Shown: positions 8,974 to 17,597 of the stretch, piece by piece
Numbering within the stretch: the stretch's first letter is position 1
How the letters are laid out: each line of letters begins with the position of its first letter
Assembly (NCBI RefSeq): GCF_012027725.1
Contig: NZ_SJOU01000007.1
Span: 78,984-142,983 of the forward strand
Length of the DNA stretch: 64,000 nt
Reading direction: 5' to 3'
Origin: Olsenella sp. SW781
GTDB lineage: Bacteria > Actinomycetota > Coriobacteriia > Coriobacteriales > Atopobiaceae
Program-made: the position numbers and the translations under genes
Notes under the pieces: model-generated
Told to the model about the DNA's origin: nothing
What the model saw: only the letters and a program-made list of their open reading frames with translations
The model's database searches: none

Positions 8974-10260
8974 CTACGTGCGGTAGTCGCCGTTGATCGT
9001 GACGTAGTCGTGGGTGAGGTCGCAGGTCCAGACGCGGGTTGACGCCTCGCCCATGCCGAGATTAACGGTGATGGGGATCTCCGGCGCCTCAAAGCGGCGC
9101 AGCATGTCCTCCTCGTCCATGGGAACGGTGAGCCCCGCGCGGCAGACCGGAACGCCCAGAAAGTCGATGTCCACGGCGTACTGGTCGAAGGGCACGCCGC
9201 ACTTGCCGGCGGCGGCCGCCACGCGACCCCAGTTGGCATCATGGCCGAAGATCGCGGTCTTCACGAGCGGCGAGTTGGCGATCGCGCGGGCCACGGTGTC
9301 CGCGTCCTTCTCGCTGGCGGCGCCCGTGACGGTCACGGTCACGAGCTTCGTGGAGCCCTCCCCGTCCGCGGCGATCTTGCGGGCGAGCTCCACGCACGCG
9401 GCTCGCACCGCCGCCGCCACGGCCGGGTACGCGGGGTGCGCGAGGTCGATCTTCTCGCCGCCCGCCGCGCCGGTGGCGAGCAGGATGCAGGTGTCGTTGG
9501 TGGAGGTGTCCGAGTCAACGGTCACCTTGTTGAAGCTCTGTCCCACGGCGGCGGAGAGGGCCTCGCGCGCGGCCTCGGCCGTGAGCGGGGCGTCCGTGGC
9601 GAGCACGGCGAGCATCGTGGCCATGTTGGGCTGGATCATGCCCGAGCCCTTGACGAAGCCGCCCACGTGCACGGTCACGGTGCCGCCGCCCGCCTGCGGG
9701 ACCTCGCCCGCGATGGAGACCTCCTTGGGCACGGTGTCCGTGGTCATGACGGCGCAGGCGGCGTCATGCGCCCCGGTGGCGCTCGGCGCGAGCGCGGCCA
9801 CGGCGGCCGGCACGCCCTCCTCGTAGGGCCCCCACGGCAGCGGCACGCCGATCACGCCCGTGGAGCACACGAGCACGTCCTCGGCGGCACAGCCCAGCTC
9901 GGCGGCCACGCGCTCGCAGGCGCGCTCGGCGCAGGCCAGGCCTGGCTCACCGGTGGCCGCGTTGGCGTTGCCGGAGTTGAGCACCACGGCACGGGCGCGG
10001 CCGTCCGCCACGTGGGCGCGACTCACCGTGACGGGCGCCGCGCAGAAGCGGTTGGTCGTGAACGTGGCCGCGGCGACGCAGGGCCCGTCCGCGACGACGA
10101 GCGCGAGGTCCAGGCGGTTGGGGTTCTTGCGAAAGCCCGCCGACACGCCGGCGGCGCTGATGCCGGAGGCGGCGCAGACGCCGCCCTCGCAGGGCGAGAA
10201 GCCGCAGGCCTCGGGCGTGTCCGGCGCCACGGGGACCGCGAGCGGTGAAAGGTCAGACAT
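8974..10260 (-). CDS. argJ: bifunctional glutamate N-acetyltransferase (ornithine acetyltransferase)
   Basis: 428 aa. It transfers acetyl from N-acetylornithine to glutamate, closing the acetyl cycle. The autoproteolysis site that yields alpha and beta chains is visible as QPNMATMLAVLATDAP (Thr nucleophile). Other conserved blocks are VVLNSGNANAATG, STGVIGVPLP and FGHDANWGR. A longer upstream reading frame exists, but ATG at 10260 is chosen because AAGGGAGAAG lies just upstream and homology begins at MSDLSPLAVP. Second gene of the arg operon, 43 bp after argC. Presence of argJ implies no separate acetylornithine deacetylase is needed. Confidence 0.95.
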   Translation of the reverse strand: MSDLSPLAVPVAPDTPEACGFSPCEGGVCAASGISAAGVSAGFRKNPNRLDLALVVADGPCVAAATFTTNRFCAAPVTVSRAHVADGRARAVVLNSGNANAATGEPGLACAERACERVAAELGCAAEDVLVCSTGVIGVPLPWGPYEEGVPAAVAALAPSATGAHDAACAVMTTDTVPKEVSIAGEVPQAGGGTVTVHVGGFVKGSGMIQPNMATMLAVLATDAPLTAEAAREALSAAVGQSFNKVTVDSDTSTNDTCILLATGAAGGEKIDLAHPAYPAVAAAVRAACVELARKIAADGEGSTKLVTVTVTGAASEKDADTVARAIANSPLVKTAIFGHDANWGRVAAAAGKCGVPFDQYAVDIDFLGVPVCRAGLTVPMDEEDMLRRFEAPEIPITVNLGMGEASTRVWTCDLTHDYVTINGDYRT

Positions 10261-10303
10261 GTGTTCTTCTCCCTTGGAAGCCCGGGAGCGCCGCTCCCGG
10301 GTG

Positions 10304-11377
10304 CTAGATGAGGGGCGCCGGGGCAAGAAGCCCCGTGGTCTCGGGAAGCCCCAGCACGACGTTGGCGCACTGGACGGCCTGGGCGGCCGCGCCCTTCCCG
10401 AGGTTGTCGATCGCGCAGGACGCGACGATCGTGCGTCGTCGTCGGGCGTCGAGCGCCACGCCCACCTGGGCGCGCGCGGTGGCGGCGACGGACGCGGTGG
10501 CGGGCATGCTTCCCGCGGGAAGCATCGTGACCAGCGGCTCGTCCGCATAGGCGCGCTCGTAGGCGGCCTGCACGTCCTCGGCGGTGACATCGGGGGCCGC
10601 CTCGAGGTAGACCGTGGAGAGGAGGCCGCGCGTGAGCGGCGCCAGGTGCGGCGTGAAGACCACGGACATCTCGCGGCCCGCCATCTCGGAGAGCGTCTGC
10701 TCGATCTCCGGCGTGTGGCGGTGCTTGGCCACGCCGTATGCCTCGACGGACTCGTTGGCGTGGCAGAAGTGGGTGCGCGCGTTGCAGCCGCGGCCGGCGC
10801 CGGAGACGCCGGAGATGGCGTCGGCGATCACGAGGTCGCCGGTCGCGATGCCGGCGGAGAGGGCGGGCGCGGCGGCGAGCGCCGTGGCCGTGGGATAGCA
10901 GCCCGGCACGGCCACGAGCACGGCCTCCCCGGCGGCGCGGCGCTCGGCGAGCGCGGACACGCCGGCGCGGAAGAGCTCCGGCAGGCCGTAGACGGTCTGG
11001 CCGAGAAGCTCGGGGCTCGTGTGCGGGGTGGCGTACCAGGCCTCGTAGACGGCCGGGTCATGCAGGCGGTAGTCCGCGGAGAGGTCGATCACGTGCACGC
11101 CGCGGGCGAGCAGCTCCGGGGTGAGCGCGAGGCTCGCGGTGTGCGGCACGGCGAGGAACGCCACGTCGGCCGCCGCGGCGATGGCGTCGGGCTCCGGAAG
11201 CGAGAGCACCACGTCGCACGCGCCCGCGAGCGACGGGTAGACGGCGTCCAGGCGCGTGCCGGCCTCCTTGCGGTCCGTGGTCATGGCCAGCTCGAGCTCG
11301 GGGTGACCGAGGACCAGACGACAGACCTCGACGCCCGCGTATCCCGTCGCCCCCACCACGCATGCCCTGATGCCCAT
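10304..11377 (-). CDS. argC: N-acetyl-gamma-glutamyl-phosphate reductase
   Basis: 357 aa. NADPH-dependent reductive dephosphorylation of acetylglutamyl phosphate. ACVVGATGYAGVEVCRL is the nucleotide-binding loop, VPGCYPTA holds the catalytic Cys, and HRHTPEIEQ and FTPHLAPLTRG are substrate-site blocks. ATG at 11377 preceded by GGGGGATT is preferred over the upstream in-frame start at 11419, because homology begins at MGIRACVVGATG. First gene of the operon. The 5' region holds an exact GGCGAGAAGAACG (sense orientation) and a CGCA-N7-TGCG element at 11416-11430, a weak ArgR-site candidate. Confidence 0.95.
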   Translation of the reverse strand: MGIRACVVGATGYAGVEVCRLVLGHPELELAMTTDRKEAGTRLDAVYPSLAGACDVVLSLPEPDAIAAAADVAFLAVPHTASLALTPELLARGVHVIDLSADYRLHDPAVYEAWYATPHTSPELLGQTVYGLPELFRAGVSALAERRAAGEAVLVAVPGCYPTATALAAAPALSAGIATGDLVIADAISGVSGAGRGCNARTHFCHANESVEAYGVAKHRHTPEIEQTLSEMAGREMSVVFTPHLAPLTRGLLSTVYLEAAPDVTAEDVQAAYERAYADEPLVTMLPAGSMPATASVAATARAQVGVALDARRRRTIVASCAIDNLGKGAAAQAVQCANVVLGLPETTGLLAPAPLI

Positions 11378-11520
11378 GACGCAATCCCCCACGTTCTTCT
11401 CGCCTGCTGCACTACGCACAAGTTATGCGGGGCGTCGCCGGGTGTCAACGACGCAGGGGCATTCGGACACCGGACGGATACACTTCCGCGGGGGTCTCCG
11501 AGTTGGGGGCCGTCCCCGAC

Positions 11521-11739
11521 TCACAGGCCGCGCTCGCGGAGGCGCGCGTCGATCTCCTTGAGCGTGATGCGCGCGGCGAAGAGCTGCCGGTAGGTGGCCG
11601 ACTTCACCCTGCCGGCCGCCGCCAGCTCGTCCATGCGGGCCTTCGTGGCCTCGAGCTCGTCGCGCACGCCGGCCGCGAACTCGTCGTAGGCGGCAAGGCG
11701 CGCCGCGTCGTTCTTCTCGCCCAAACCCTTCTCGCCCAT
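11521..11739 (-). CDS. small helical protein of unknown function
   Basis: 72 aa, predicted almost entirely helical and charged (AAYDEFAAGVRDELEATKARMDELAAAGRVKSATYRQLF). No family recognised. Its ATG is embedded in the TGATG junction with the upstream tautomerase stop, so it is very probably translationally coupled. The N-terminus MGEKGLGEKND is encoded by two copies of the CTTCTCGCC motif, showing that the dispersed motif can be absorbed into coding sequence. Confidence 0.6.
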   Translation of the reverse strand: MGEKGLGEKNDAARLAAYDEFAAGVRDELEATKARMDELAAAGRVKSATYRQLFAARITLKEIDARLRERGL

Positions 11740-12089
11740 CAGAAGTTGGCGCCGTTCCAGCCGAAGCTCGGCGTCCATCCGTAGCGGATGTAGACCCGGG
11801 CGGGGCCCACGCCCAGCTCGCGGCAGATCGCGGGCGTCGCCTCCTCGGTGAAGCGCTCCCATGCGGACGCGGGCACCTCGGAGCGCGCGAACACGCTCAC
11901 GTCGACGAGGGCGCACGGTTCGGAGTCGTCCCCCGCGAAGTAGATGTGGGCGTCGTCCTCGAAGAGACACATGAGCCAGGACTCGGACTTGCCGGGGATG
12001 GCCTCGATCGCGCGGCCGTAGGCGGACTTGAGGGCCTCGCGGGCCGCGGGCGCGATGGGCGCGGAGCAGTAGGTGTGGACGACGGGCAT
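11739..12089 (-). CDS. MIF-like phenylpyruvate tautomerase
   Basis: 116 aa, the normal size for the macrophage-migration-inhibitory-factor/4-oxalocrotonate tautomerase superfamily. The catalytic N-terminal proline is present after the initiator Met (MPVVHTYCSAP). The C-terminal half ARVYIRYGWTPSFGWNGANF fits the MIF pattern. Likely a cytoplasmic keto-enol tautomerase; natural substrate unknown. ATG at 12089 has AGAGGAGCCGCC upstream. Forms a two-gene unit with the small downstream protein. Confidence 0.8.
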   Translation of the reverse strand: MPVVHTYCSAPIAPAAREALKSAYGRAIEAIPGKSESWLMCLFEDDAHIYFAGDDSEPCALVDVSVFARSEVPASAWERFTEEATPAICRELGVGPARVYIRYGWTPSFGWNGANF

Positions 12090-12148
12090 GGCGGCTCCTC
12101 TCTGTCGGATGCACCCAGCATAGCGCAGCGTGGTCCATCCGCGAGGCT

Positions 12149-12871
12149 CTAGCGCGCGAGCTCGTCGAGCGTGCGACCGCCGTCGTCGCGCAGCACGCGC
12201 CAGCTGTTGGTCCCCGCGAAGTAGAGCAGGTGACCGACCTCGTTCACGCTCCTGAGCACGATGTCCTCCGTCGTGCGCGCGCCCGAGATGGCGTCCGCGT
12301 GCTCCTCGCGAAGCCGAAGCGCGAAGCGCGCGGCAAACCCGAGGCTCCCGTCGCGGTTGAGCGGCGGATCGGGACGGAGCGCCGCCCCGGCGAGGACCCT
12401 CAGGCGGTCGCGCGCCTCCCAGACCACCGTGGCCTCGCTCCCCTCGTGGCGGACGCGGAGCGGGAGCTCGGCGAGCTCGGGGCGCCACCGGTGCCGGGCC
12501 TTGCCCGCAGGGCGTCCCCTTGAGGACCCGGGGGCCTCGCCCGGAAAGATGCCCAGGGCGCGAAGGGCAAGGAGGGCGGGGCCGGGCTCGCCGGCACGCC
12601 CGGGACCGGGCTCGGAGGACGACGCGACCGCCCGGCGCAGCTCCGCCGCGGACACGCCCGCCGCGCGCACCGTCACCAGACGCCGGGCGCCGGCAGGAAG
12701 TTCCCCCTCGACCACGCGCGCCGTCCCATCGGGAAGCACGGCGAGCTGGCAGGAGCCCTCGTCCGGCACCCCCGGCGCGGGCACGACCTCGACCGTGACG
12801 GCACCGTCCGGAGTCTTCGCGCAAACGCGCTCCCCGCCCGGTGCGTCCTCGACGCTGACAAGCAGCTGCAT
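12149..12871 (-). CDS. conserved hypothetical protein
   Basis: 240 aa. No family recognised. No signal peptide or membrane segment. The N-terminal half is beta-rich with acidic/hydrophobic alternation (MQLLVSVEDAPGGERV...VVEVVPAPGVPDEGSCQLAVL). The C-terminal ~60 residues (FALRLREEHADAISGARTTEDIVLRSVNEVGHLLYFAGTNSWRVL) look like a compact alpha/beta domain and may be the conserved part. ATG at 12871 is preceded by GAGGGA. The upstream extension of the open frame has unnatural composition and was discarded. Confidence 0.55.
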   Translation of the reverse strand: MQLLVSVEDAPGGERVCAKTPDGAVTVEVVPAPGVPDEGSCQLAVLPDGTARVVEGELPAGARRLVTVRAAGVSAAELRRAVASSSEPGPGRAGEPGPALLALRALGIFPGEAPGSSRGRPAGKARHRWRPELAELPLRVRHEGSEATVVWEARDRLRVLAGAALRPDPPLNRDGSLGFAARFALRLREEHADAISGARTTEDIVLRSVNEVGHLLYFAGTNSWRVLRDDGGRTLDELAR

Positions 12872-12973
12872 GTTCCCTCCCTCGTAGCGGCCCCCGCGCA
12901 GACGGACGTCCGCGGGGCATGTCGTCCGGCACGATCTTGGGTATCCTACCCGCAGGGGCGAAAGGAGAATCGG

Positions 12974-13339
12974 ATGGGCTTCCTTGGAAAGTGGTTCGTG
13001 ACGGCCATCGCGTGCGCGGTGGCCATCTGGCTCGTGCCCGGGATCGTGCCGGTCGGGGGCACCTGGATGGGGCCGATCGTCTGCGCGCTCGTGCTCGCGC
13101 TGCTCAACGCCACCGTCAAGCCGGTGATGCAGGCGCTCGCCATACCCTTCACCATCGCCACGCTCGGCATCTTCTACCTTGTGGTCAACGCGTTCGTGCT
13201 CGAGCTCGCGAGCTGGCTCTCGCGCAACATCTTCCACGCCGGCATCGCCATAGACTCGCTCTTCTCGGCAATCCTCGGCTCGATCGTGATCTCGCTCGTA
13301 AGCATGTTCGTGGCCGGCGTCGTCGGGGCAGACGACTAG
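12974..13339 (+). CDS. phage-holin-like family membrane protein (four TM)
   Basis: 121 aa. Four hydrophobic segments (about 5-22, 30-48, 55-80 and 92-116) with the signature LNATVKPVMQALAIPFTIATLGIFYLVVNAFVL, characteristic of the Phage_holin_4_2 family (YvlD-like). These are chromosomal membrane proteins of unclear role rather than lysis proteins. RBS GAAAGGAG lies seven bases before ATG. A 21-bp-arm inverted repeat follows immediately and is shared with the convergent neighbour. Confidence 0.85.
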   Translation: MGFLGKWFVTAIACAVAIWLVPGIVPVGGTWMGPIVCALVLALLNATVKPVMQALAIPFTIATLGIFYLVVNAFVLELASWLSRNIFHAGIAIDSLFSAILGSIVISLVSMFVAGVVGADD

Positions 13340-13344
13340 GGGCC

Positions 13345-13428
13345 AAAATTAATCCGCCCTGTGGGCGCGACGGCTTTTTCTCAACTGGGAAAACGCTCCG
13401 GAGGGACCCCACAGGGCGGATTAATTTT
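13345..13428. repeat. inverted repeat between convergent genes, conserved-loop family
   Basis: Perfect 21-bp arms: 13345-13365 (AAAATTAATCCGCCCTGTGGG) and 13408-13428. The 42-nt interior contains CAACTGGGAAAACGC. The complement of those same 15 bases occurs inside the unrelated-armed inverted repeat at 59007-59086. The right arm overlaps the stop region of the DUF2974 gene, so the structure could terminate transcription from both sides. Confidence 0.85.
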
Positions 13429-14611
13429 CCGCCTCCCCCTGAGCCCTCGGCGCGCCGACGAGTCCGGCGACCCGGCGGGCGACCCGCGTCGCCGCGTCTG
13501 CGGCGGCATCCGTGATCGCCTCTCCCGCGGCCGCCGCCCCCGCCCCCACGAGCTCCCCGAGGAGGCCGCGCATCATGTCGCGCGTGCGCGGGTCGACCTC
13601 CCTCAGCGAGGCGACGACCTTCTGGACGGCCGTCGGCGTGGCGAAGAGGTCCTCGAAGGTGGTGGCGCCGCCGGCCGAGAGCGCGTCGAAGAGCTCGTCG
13701 GTGAGCAGGCGGCGATCCTCGGGGTCGAGCCGCGCGAGCCACGCCGAGAACGAGCGAGCCACGACGAGGCACTCCGGGTCAGGCCCGTCCGCCTCCACGA
13801 ACCCCGCGGGGCCCACCTGCCAGGAGAGCGGGTCGTGCTGAAGGCTGCGATCCGCGGAGCTCCTCACGATGGTGGCGGGGGCGTCGTCAGAGAAGAACCG
13901 TCCCACGACGCTGTACGCGGGGATGACGCGGGTGTAGCGCTCCCCCATCACGTCATGGCAGCTCACGGGCATCACGGAGCGGTCCATGCCGGGGCCGTCG
14001 TTGCTGTAGACGCGCTCGATCGCGCCGGAGAGAAGGACGGGCGCGCTCGCGGCGGCATAGGCGGCGAGATTCCCGCCCTTCGAGTGCCCGCCCACGCGCA
14101 CGCGACGCCCCCGCGCGGCGGCACGCTCGAGCTCGCGGGCGAGGTAGTCGGCGGCGGCGCGCTGCGCCTGCGTGACGGCGAAGCTCAGGACGAAGTTCTC
14201 GCGCCAGCCCACCAGCGTGGTGTCAGTGCCTCGGAAGGCGACGTAGGTCTCGCCGTTGTCGAGGTCGGCGGTGACGGCGGAGAACTGCATCACGCGCTCG
14301 TCGTCGCGCACGTCGACGTAGTCGCGCAGGAGGGCGTCGCCGAACCGTGCCGAACCGCCGGCTGCCACCACGAAGCGCTCGTCGATCGTCGCGAGCGAGC
14401 GCACGCGCGCGGCCACGTCCCCGCCCGAGCGGGCGAGCAGCTCGCCGCATGCGTCCGTGAGGCGTGCTCCCGGCTCGCCGTGACCGCCGACGATGCCCGT
14501 GAAGTCGAGGTAGGAGAGCGTCGCCAGCACGAGGTTGTCCACGTCGTTGAACGGCCGCTCGGCGAGCGTGATGTCCCCGCGCAGCTCCAGATAGTCCCGA
14601 ACGTCCGCCAC
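13421..14611 (-). CDS. DUF2974 (Mbeg1-like) alpha/beta-hydrolase family protein
   Basis: 396 aa. The start DVRDYLELRGDITLAERPFNDVDNLVLATLSYLDF is diagnostic of the DUF2974/Mbeg1-like family. A lipase-type nucleophile elbow is present as VGGHSKGGNLA (~200), with YVAFRGTDTTLVGWREN upstream (oxyanion region) and possible Asp/His later. Family function is unknown; cytoplasmic esterase/lipase is inferred. Alone between two repeat-rich gaps. Confidence 0.82.
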   Translation of the reverse strand: MADVRDYLELRGDITLAERPFNDVDNLVLATLSYLDFTGIVGGHGEPGARLTDACGELLARSGGDVAARVRSLATIDERFVVAAGGSARFGDALLRDYVDVRDDERVMQFSAVTADLDNGETYVAFRGTDTTLVGWRENFVLSFAVTQAQRAAADYLARELERAAARGRRVRVGGHSKGGNLAAYAAASAPVLLSGAIERVYSNDGPGMDRSVMPVSCHDVMGERYTRVIPAYSVVGRFFSDDAPATIVRSSADRSLQHDPLSWQVGPAGFVEADGPDPECLVVARSFSAWLARLDPEDRRLLTDELFDALSAGGATTFEDLFATPTAVQKVVASLREVDPRTRDMMRGLLGELVGAGAAAAGEAITDAAADAATRVARRVAGLVGAPRAQGEAEN

Positions 14612-14922
14612 AGCCCCTCCGTCCTTATTGCCACGCTGCTCTTATTCCCCGTCAAGCGGTCCCGAAACGGAGGGCGCCGCCCCTCTCGCCACGCGCGAGG
14701 CAAGGCCCTTTCCCGGCGGTAAAGGAGCCCCGAGACAACGGGGCCCGGCACCTCGCTAAGCAAACTTTCTGAGCGCAAAGCGCGAAGCACCATTCTTTCC
14801 CAGCGGTAAAGCAGCCCCGAAACGGCGGGCCCCGCCCTTCTCGCAAAGCAAGCTTCCTGAGCGCAAAGCGCGAAGCAGCTTGCTTGCGAGAAGGGCGGGG
14901 CGCCCCAGCGACGGTAAGGACG
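14612..14922. other. repeat-filled intergenic region
   Basis: 311 bp with no gene. It is made of degenerate tandem units of about 87 bp, ending in an inverted pair of motif variants (14833-14845 and 14885-14897) that forms the fucO-side hairpin. Confidence 0.75.
14641..14880. repeat. tandem 87-bp repeat (2 full units plus partial)
   Basis: Units begin at 14708 and 14795 with CTTTCCC[G/A]GCGGTAAAG and share AGCCCCGA, GGGCCC, GCAAGC-like and GAGCGCAAAGCGCGAAGCA blocks. A truncated unit starts at 14641. The last unit runs into the GCTTGC...GCAAGC inverted repeat. No coding potential. Confidence 0.75.
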
Positions 14923-16086
14923 CTACGCCATCACCTTGCGGAACAGCTCCACGACGGCGGCGTGGTCGGCCTCGCGCGGGTTGCCCGGGAAGCAGGCGTC
15001 GGCGATGGCGTCGTCGGCCAGCTGGTCGAGGTCGGCCTCAACCAGGCCGTCGCACGTCGGCTTGATGTTGACGTCGGCGGAGAGCTGGCGCACGGCGGCG
15101 ATGGCGGCATCGGCGGCCTCGTCGTCGGTCATGCCGGTGGTGTCGACGCCCATGGCCACGGCGACCTCGGCAAGGCGCTTGGTCACGACGGGCTTGTTGT
15201 ACTCCATGGCAACCGGGAGCAGCATGGCGCAGGCAACGCCGTGCGGGGTGTCGTAGTGCGCGGAGAGCGTGTGCGCCATGGCGTGGTCGATGCCCAGGCC
15301 CACGTTGGAGAAGCCCATGCCGGCGATGTACTGGGCGAGCGCCATGCCCTCGCGGCCGGAGCCCGGCTGCCCGCTCTTGGCCTCGGCCACGGCGTCGCGC
15401 AGGTGCTGGGAGATGAGCTGGATAGCCTTGTAGTGGAACATGTCGGAGAGCTCCCAGGCGCCCTGGGTGGTGTAGCCCTCGATGGCGTGCGTGAGCGCGT
15501 CCATGCCGGTGGCGGCGGTGAGGCCGGCGGGCATGGAGGCCATCATGTCGGGGTCAACCACGGCGACGTCGGGGATGTCGTTGACATCGACGCAGACGAA
15601 CTTGCGGACCTTCTCGGGGTCGGTGATCACGTAGTTGATCGTGACCTCGGCCGCGGTGCCGGCGGTGGTGGGCACGGCGATGGTGAAGACGGCGTGCTTC
15701 TTGGTGGGGGCCACGCCCTCGAGGGAGACGACGTCGGCGAACTCGGGGTTGGCGACGATGATGCCGATGCCCTTGGCGGTGTCCATCGAGGAGCCGCCGC
15801 CGATGGCGACGATGCAGTCGGCGCCCGAGGCCTGGTAGGCGGCCACGCCGTCCTGGACGTTCTTGATCGTGGGGTTGGGCTTGATCTCGGAGTAGAGCTC
15901 CCAGGCGATGCCCGCCTCGTCGAGAAGGTCGGTCACCTTGGCCACAACGCCAAACTTCACGAGGTCGGGGTCGGAGCAGACGAAGGCCTTCTTGTAGCCG
16001 CGGCGCTCAAGCTCGCCGGGAATCTCCTTGATCGCGCCGGAGCCGTGGTAGGAGATGTTGTTCAGGACGAAGCGGTTGACTGCCAT
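14923..16086 (-). CDS. fucO: lactaldehyde reductase (iron-containing alcohol dehydrogenase)
   Basis: 387 aa. Closely follows E. coli FucO in order and length: GAIKEIPGELERRGYKKA, VAIGGGSSMDTAKGIGII (NAD site), SLEGVAPTKK, AVPTTAGTAAEVTINYVIT, GMDALTHAIEGY, and the metal ligands in GLGIDHAMAHTLSAHYDTPHG. Reduces L-lactaldehyde to 1,2-propanediol during anaerobic deoxyhexose use; broader aldehyde reductase activity is possible. No fucose or rhamnose genes are adjacent, so the physiological aldehyde is uncertain. ATG at 16086 after AAGGGGG. Confidence 0.88.
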   Translation of the reverse strand: MAVNRFVLNNISYHGSGAIKEIPGELERRGYKKAFVCSDPDLVKFGVVAKVTDLLDEAGIAWELYSEIKPNPTIKNVQDGVAAYQASGADCIVAIGGGSSMDTAKGIGIIVANPEFADVVSLEGVAPTKKHAVFTIAVPTTAGTAAEVTINYVITDPEKVRKFVCVDVNDIPDVAVVDPDMMASMPAGLTAATGMDALTHAIEGYTTQGAWELSDMFHYKAIQLISQHLRDAVAEAKSGQPGSGREGMALAQYIAGMGFSNVGLGIDHAMAHTLSAHYDTPHGVACAMLLPVAMEYNKPVVTKRLAEVAVAMGVDTTGMTDDEAADAAIAAVRQLSADVNIKPTCDGLVEADLDQLADDAIADACFPGNPREADHAAVVELFRKVMA

Positions 16087-16229
16087 GTTGTGATTCCCCC
16101 TTGGGTTGCAGCGTGCCGGAAGGCCGGCCGTCCGCAGGGTAGTATGCGCCCAAAGCGTTATGTTGGCGGAGGCCGACTCCGCAGGCGGCGCGTTCTTCTC
16201 GGCAAACCACGACAGAGGTTGACAAAGCT

Positions 16230-16276
16230 GACGGGGTCAACTGTCATGAGAGAATAGTGTGACAATTGACCCTGTC
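16230..16276. promoter_or_regulatory. inverted repeat upstream of M20 peptidase
   Basis: GACGGGGTCAACTGTCA (16230-16246) and TGACAATTGACCCTGTC (16260-16276) are complementary except for two positions. TGTCATGAGA is also directly repeated (16243 and 16282). It lies between divergent fucO and the peptidase gene, so it could be an operator or a REP fragment. A related GTCGACCCTGTCC string occurs at 49389. Confidence 0.5.
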
Positions 16277-16307
16277 CACTCTGTCATGAGACGCGCCAGG
16301 AGCCATC

Positions 16308-17477
16308 GTGAACGAGAAGATCAAGCAGCTTGCCACCGCCTACGCCGACGAGTGCCACAAGGAGGAGCTCGAGCTGCTCCGCACGCTCGCGCAGATCCCC
16401 GCCCCCTCCGGTCACGAGGAGCGCCGCGCCGAGTTCATCCGCGACTGGCTGCTCGCGCAAGGCGCGCCCGTGGGGTCCGTGCGCATCGACGACGCGAAAA
16501 ACGTGATCTTCTCGCTGCCCGCCGGCCCCCGCGCGACCGACGACGGAATCGCCGTCTTCGCCGCCCACACCGACGTCGTCTTCCCCGACACCGAGCCGCT
16601 GCCGCTCGCCGAGAGCGCGACGCGCCTGCTCGCGCCCGGCGTGGGAGACGACACCGCCAACCTCGTGGGACTGCTCCTCGCGGCCCGCTACCTCATGCGC
16701 AACCGCGTCGCCCTCGACCGGCCGCTGCTCGTCGTGGCAAACTCCTGCGAGGAGGGGCTCGGCAACCTCGCCGGCACGCGGGAGCTCTTCCGCCAGTACG
16801 CCGGCCGCGTGCGCGAGTTCACCTCGTTCGACCTCTATCTGGGCATGCACGTGGTGTCGGCCGTCGGCTCGCATCGCTGGCGGGTCATGTGCCACACGCA
16901 GGGCGGCCACTCGTGGGAGAACTTCGGGCGCGACAACGCCATCGAGGAGCTCTGCTCCATCATCGAGGACCTCTACGCGATGGAGCTCCCCACCGCCGCC
17001 AAGACCACCATCAACGTCGGTCGGTTCGAGGGCGGCACCACCGTGAACTCCATAGCCGAGGACGCGAGCGTGCTCGTCGAGTACCGCTCCGCGTCCGAGG
17101 AGTGCCTTGAGCTGATGTACGGGAAGTTCGTGGGGCTCGTGGAGGAGCACCTTCGGAAGGGCTCGCGCATCGACGTCAAGCTCATCGGCCGGCGCCCCGC
17201 GTCCGGCGAGCACGTGCCCGCGGGGCAGGGCGAGCTCATCGCCCGAACCGACGAGGTGCTGCGCGAGCTCGGCGGCGTGACGCCCACCCACCAGGAGTCC
17301 TCGACGGACGCAAACATACCGCTCTCGCTGGGAATCTGCGCCCACACCGTGGGCACCGTGGAGGGGGACCTCCTCCACACGCGCGAGGAGTGGGTCGAGA
17401 AGGACAGCCTCCGGCGCGGCCTCGCCGTCATCCTCGCGCTCATGCTCGCGCACGCGACCGACGTCGAGCGCCACTGA
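16308..17477 (+). CDS. M20-family metallopeptidase (peptidase T-like)
   Basis: 389 aa. Zinc-site pattern of the M20/M25 clan is present: VFAAHTDVVFP (first His/Asp), GVGDDTANLVGLLLAARYL (bridging Asp), ANSCEEGLGNLAGTREL (general base Glu and Glu ligand) and DLYLGMH; a C-terminal DLLHTREEWVEKDSL His closes the site. The dimerisation insert begins at THQGGHSWENFGRDNAIEEL. Likely a cytoplasmic aminotripeptidase or deacylase. GTG at 16308 follows CAGGAG. A half REP lies after the stop. Confidence 0.85.
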   Translation: MNEKIKQLATAYADECHKEELELLRTLAQIPAPSGHEERRAEFIRDWLLAQGAPVGSVRIDDAKNVIFSLPAGPRATDDGIAVFAAHTDVVFPDTEPLPLAESATRLLAPGVGDDTANLVGLLLAARYLMRNRVALDRPLLVVANSCEEGLGNLAGTRELFRQYAGRVREFTSFDLYLGMHVVSAVGSHRWRVMCHTQGGHSWENFGRDNAIEELCSIIEDLYAMELPTAAKTTINVGRFEGGTTVNSIAEDASVLVEYRSASEECLELMYGKFVGLVEEHLRKGSRIDVKLIGRRPASGEHVPAGQGELIARTDEVLRELGGVTPTHQESSTDANIPLSLGICAHTVGTVEGDLLHTREEWVEKDSLRRGLAVILALMLAHATDVERH

Positions 17478-17490
17478 CGCCACCCCACAG

Positions 17491-17522
17491 GCACGCCACT
17501 GACGTCAGGTTTATTTGGCACG
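17491..17522. repeat. REP half-element, family TGGCGTCAGGTTT
   Basis: GCACGCCACTGACGTCAGG followed by TTTATTTGGCACG; a single arm of the palindromic family seen complete at 3538, 21521 and 40266. No complementary arm nearby. Confidence 0.75.
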
Positions 17523-17546
17523 TCCGGCACATCCCGACCTCGCGGC

Positions 17547-17575
17547 AAAAAAATGGAGCCCGCAGGCTCCGCTCG
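17547..17575 (-). terminator. Rho-independent terminator of the 75-aa protein gene
   Basis: On the minus strand AGCGGAGCC TGC GGGCTCC is followed by ATTTTTTT (17553-17547). It is a classical short GC stem with T-tract located 25-50 bp after the stop at 17598. Confidence 0.85.
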
Positions 17576-17597
17576 ACCTCTCGTATGGGCGCTGGCG

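Noticed and set aside
11416..11430. ArgR box at argC
   Set aside because: CGCA-N7-TGCG has the right position but lacks the AT-rich ARG-box core; kept only as a remark in the argC entry.
12974..13339. prophage remnant because of a holin-like protein
   Set aside because: The family is a common chromosomal four-TM protein; no other phage genes or attachment sites are present.
16230..16276. riboswitch upstream of the M20 peptidase
   Set aside because: Only one short imperfect stem and no conserved aptamer sequence; better explained as operator or REP fragment.
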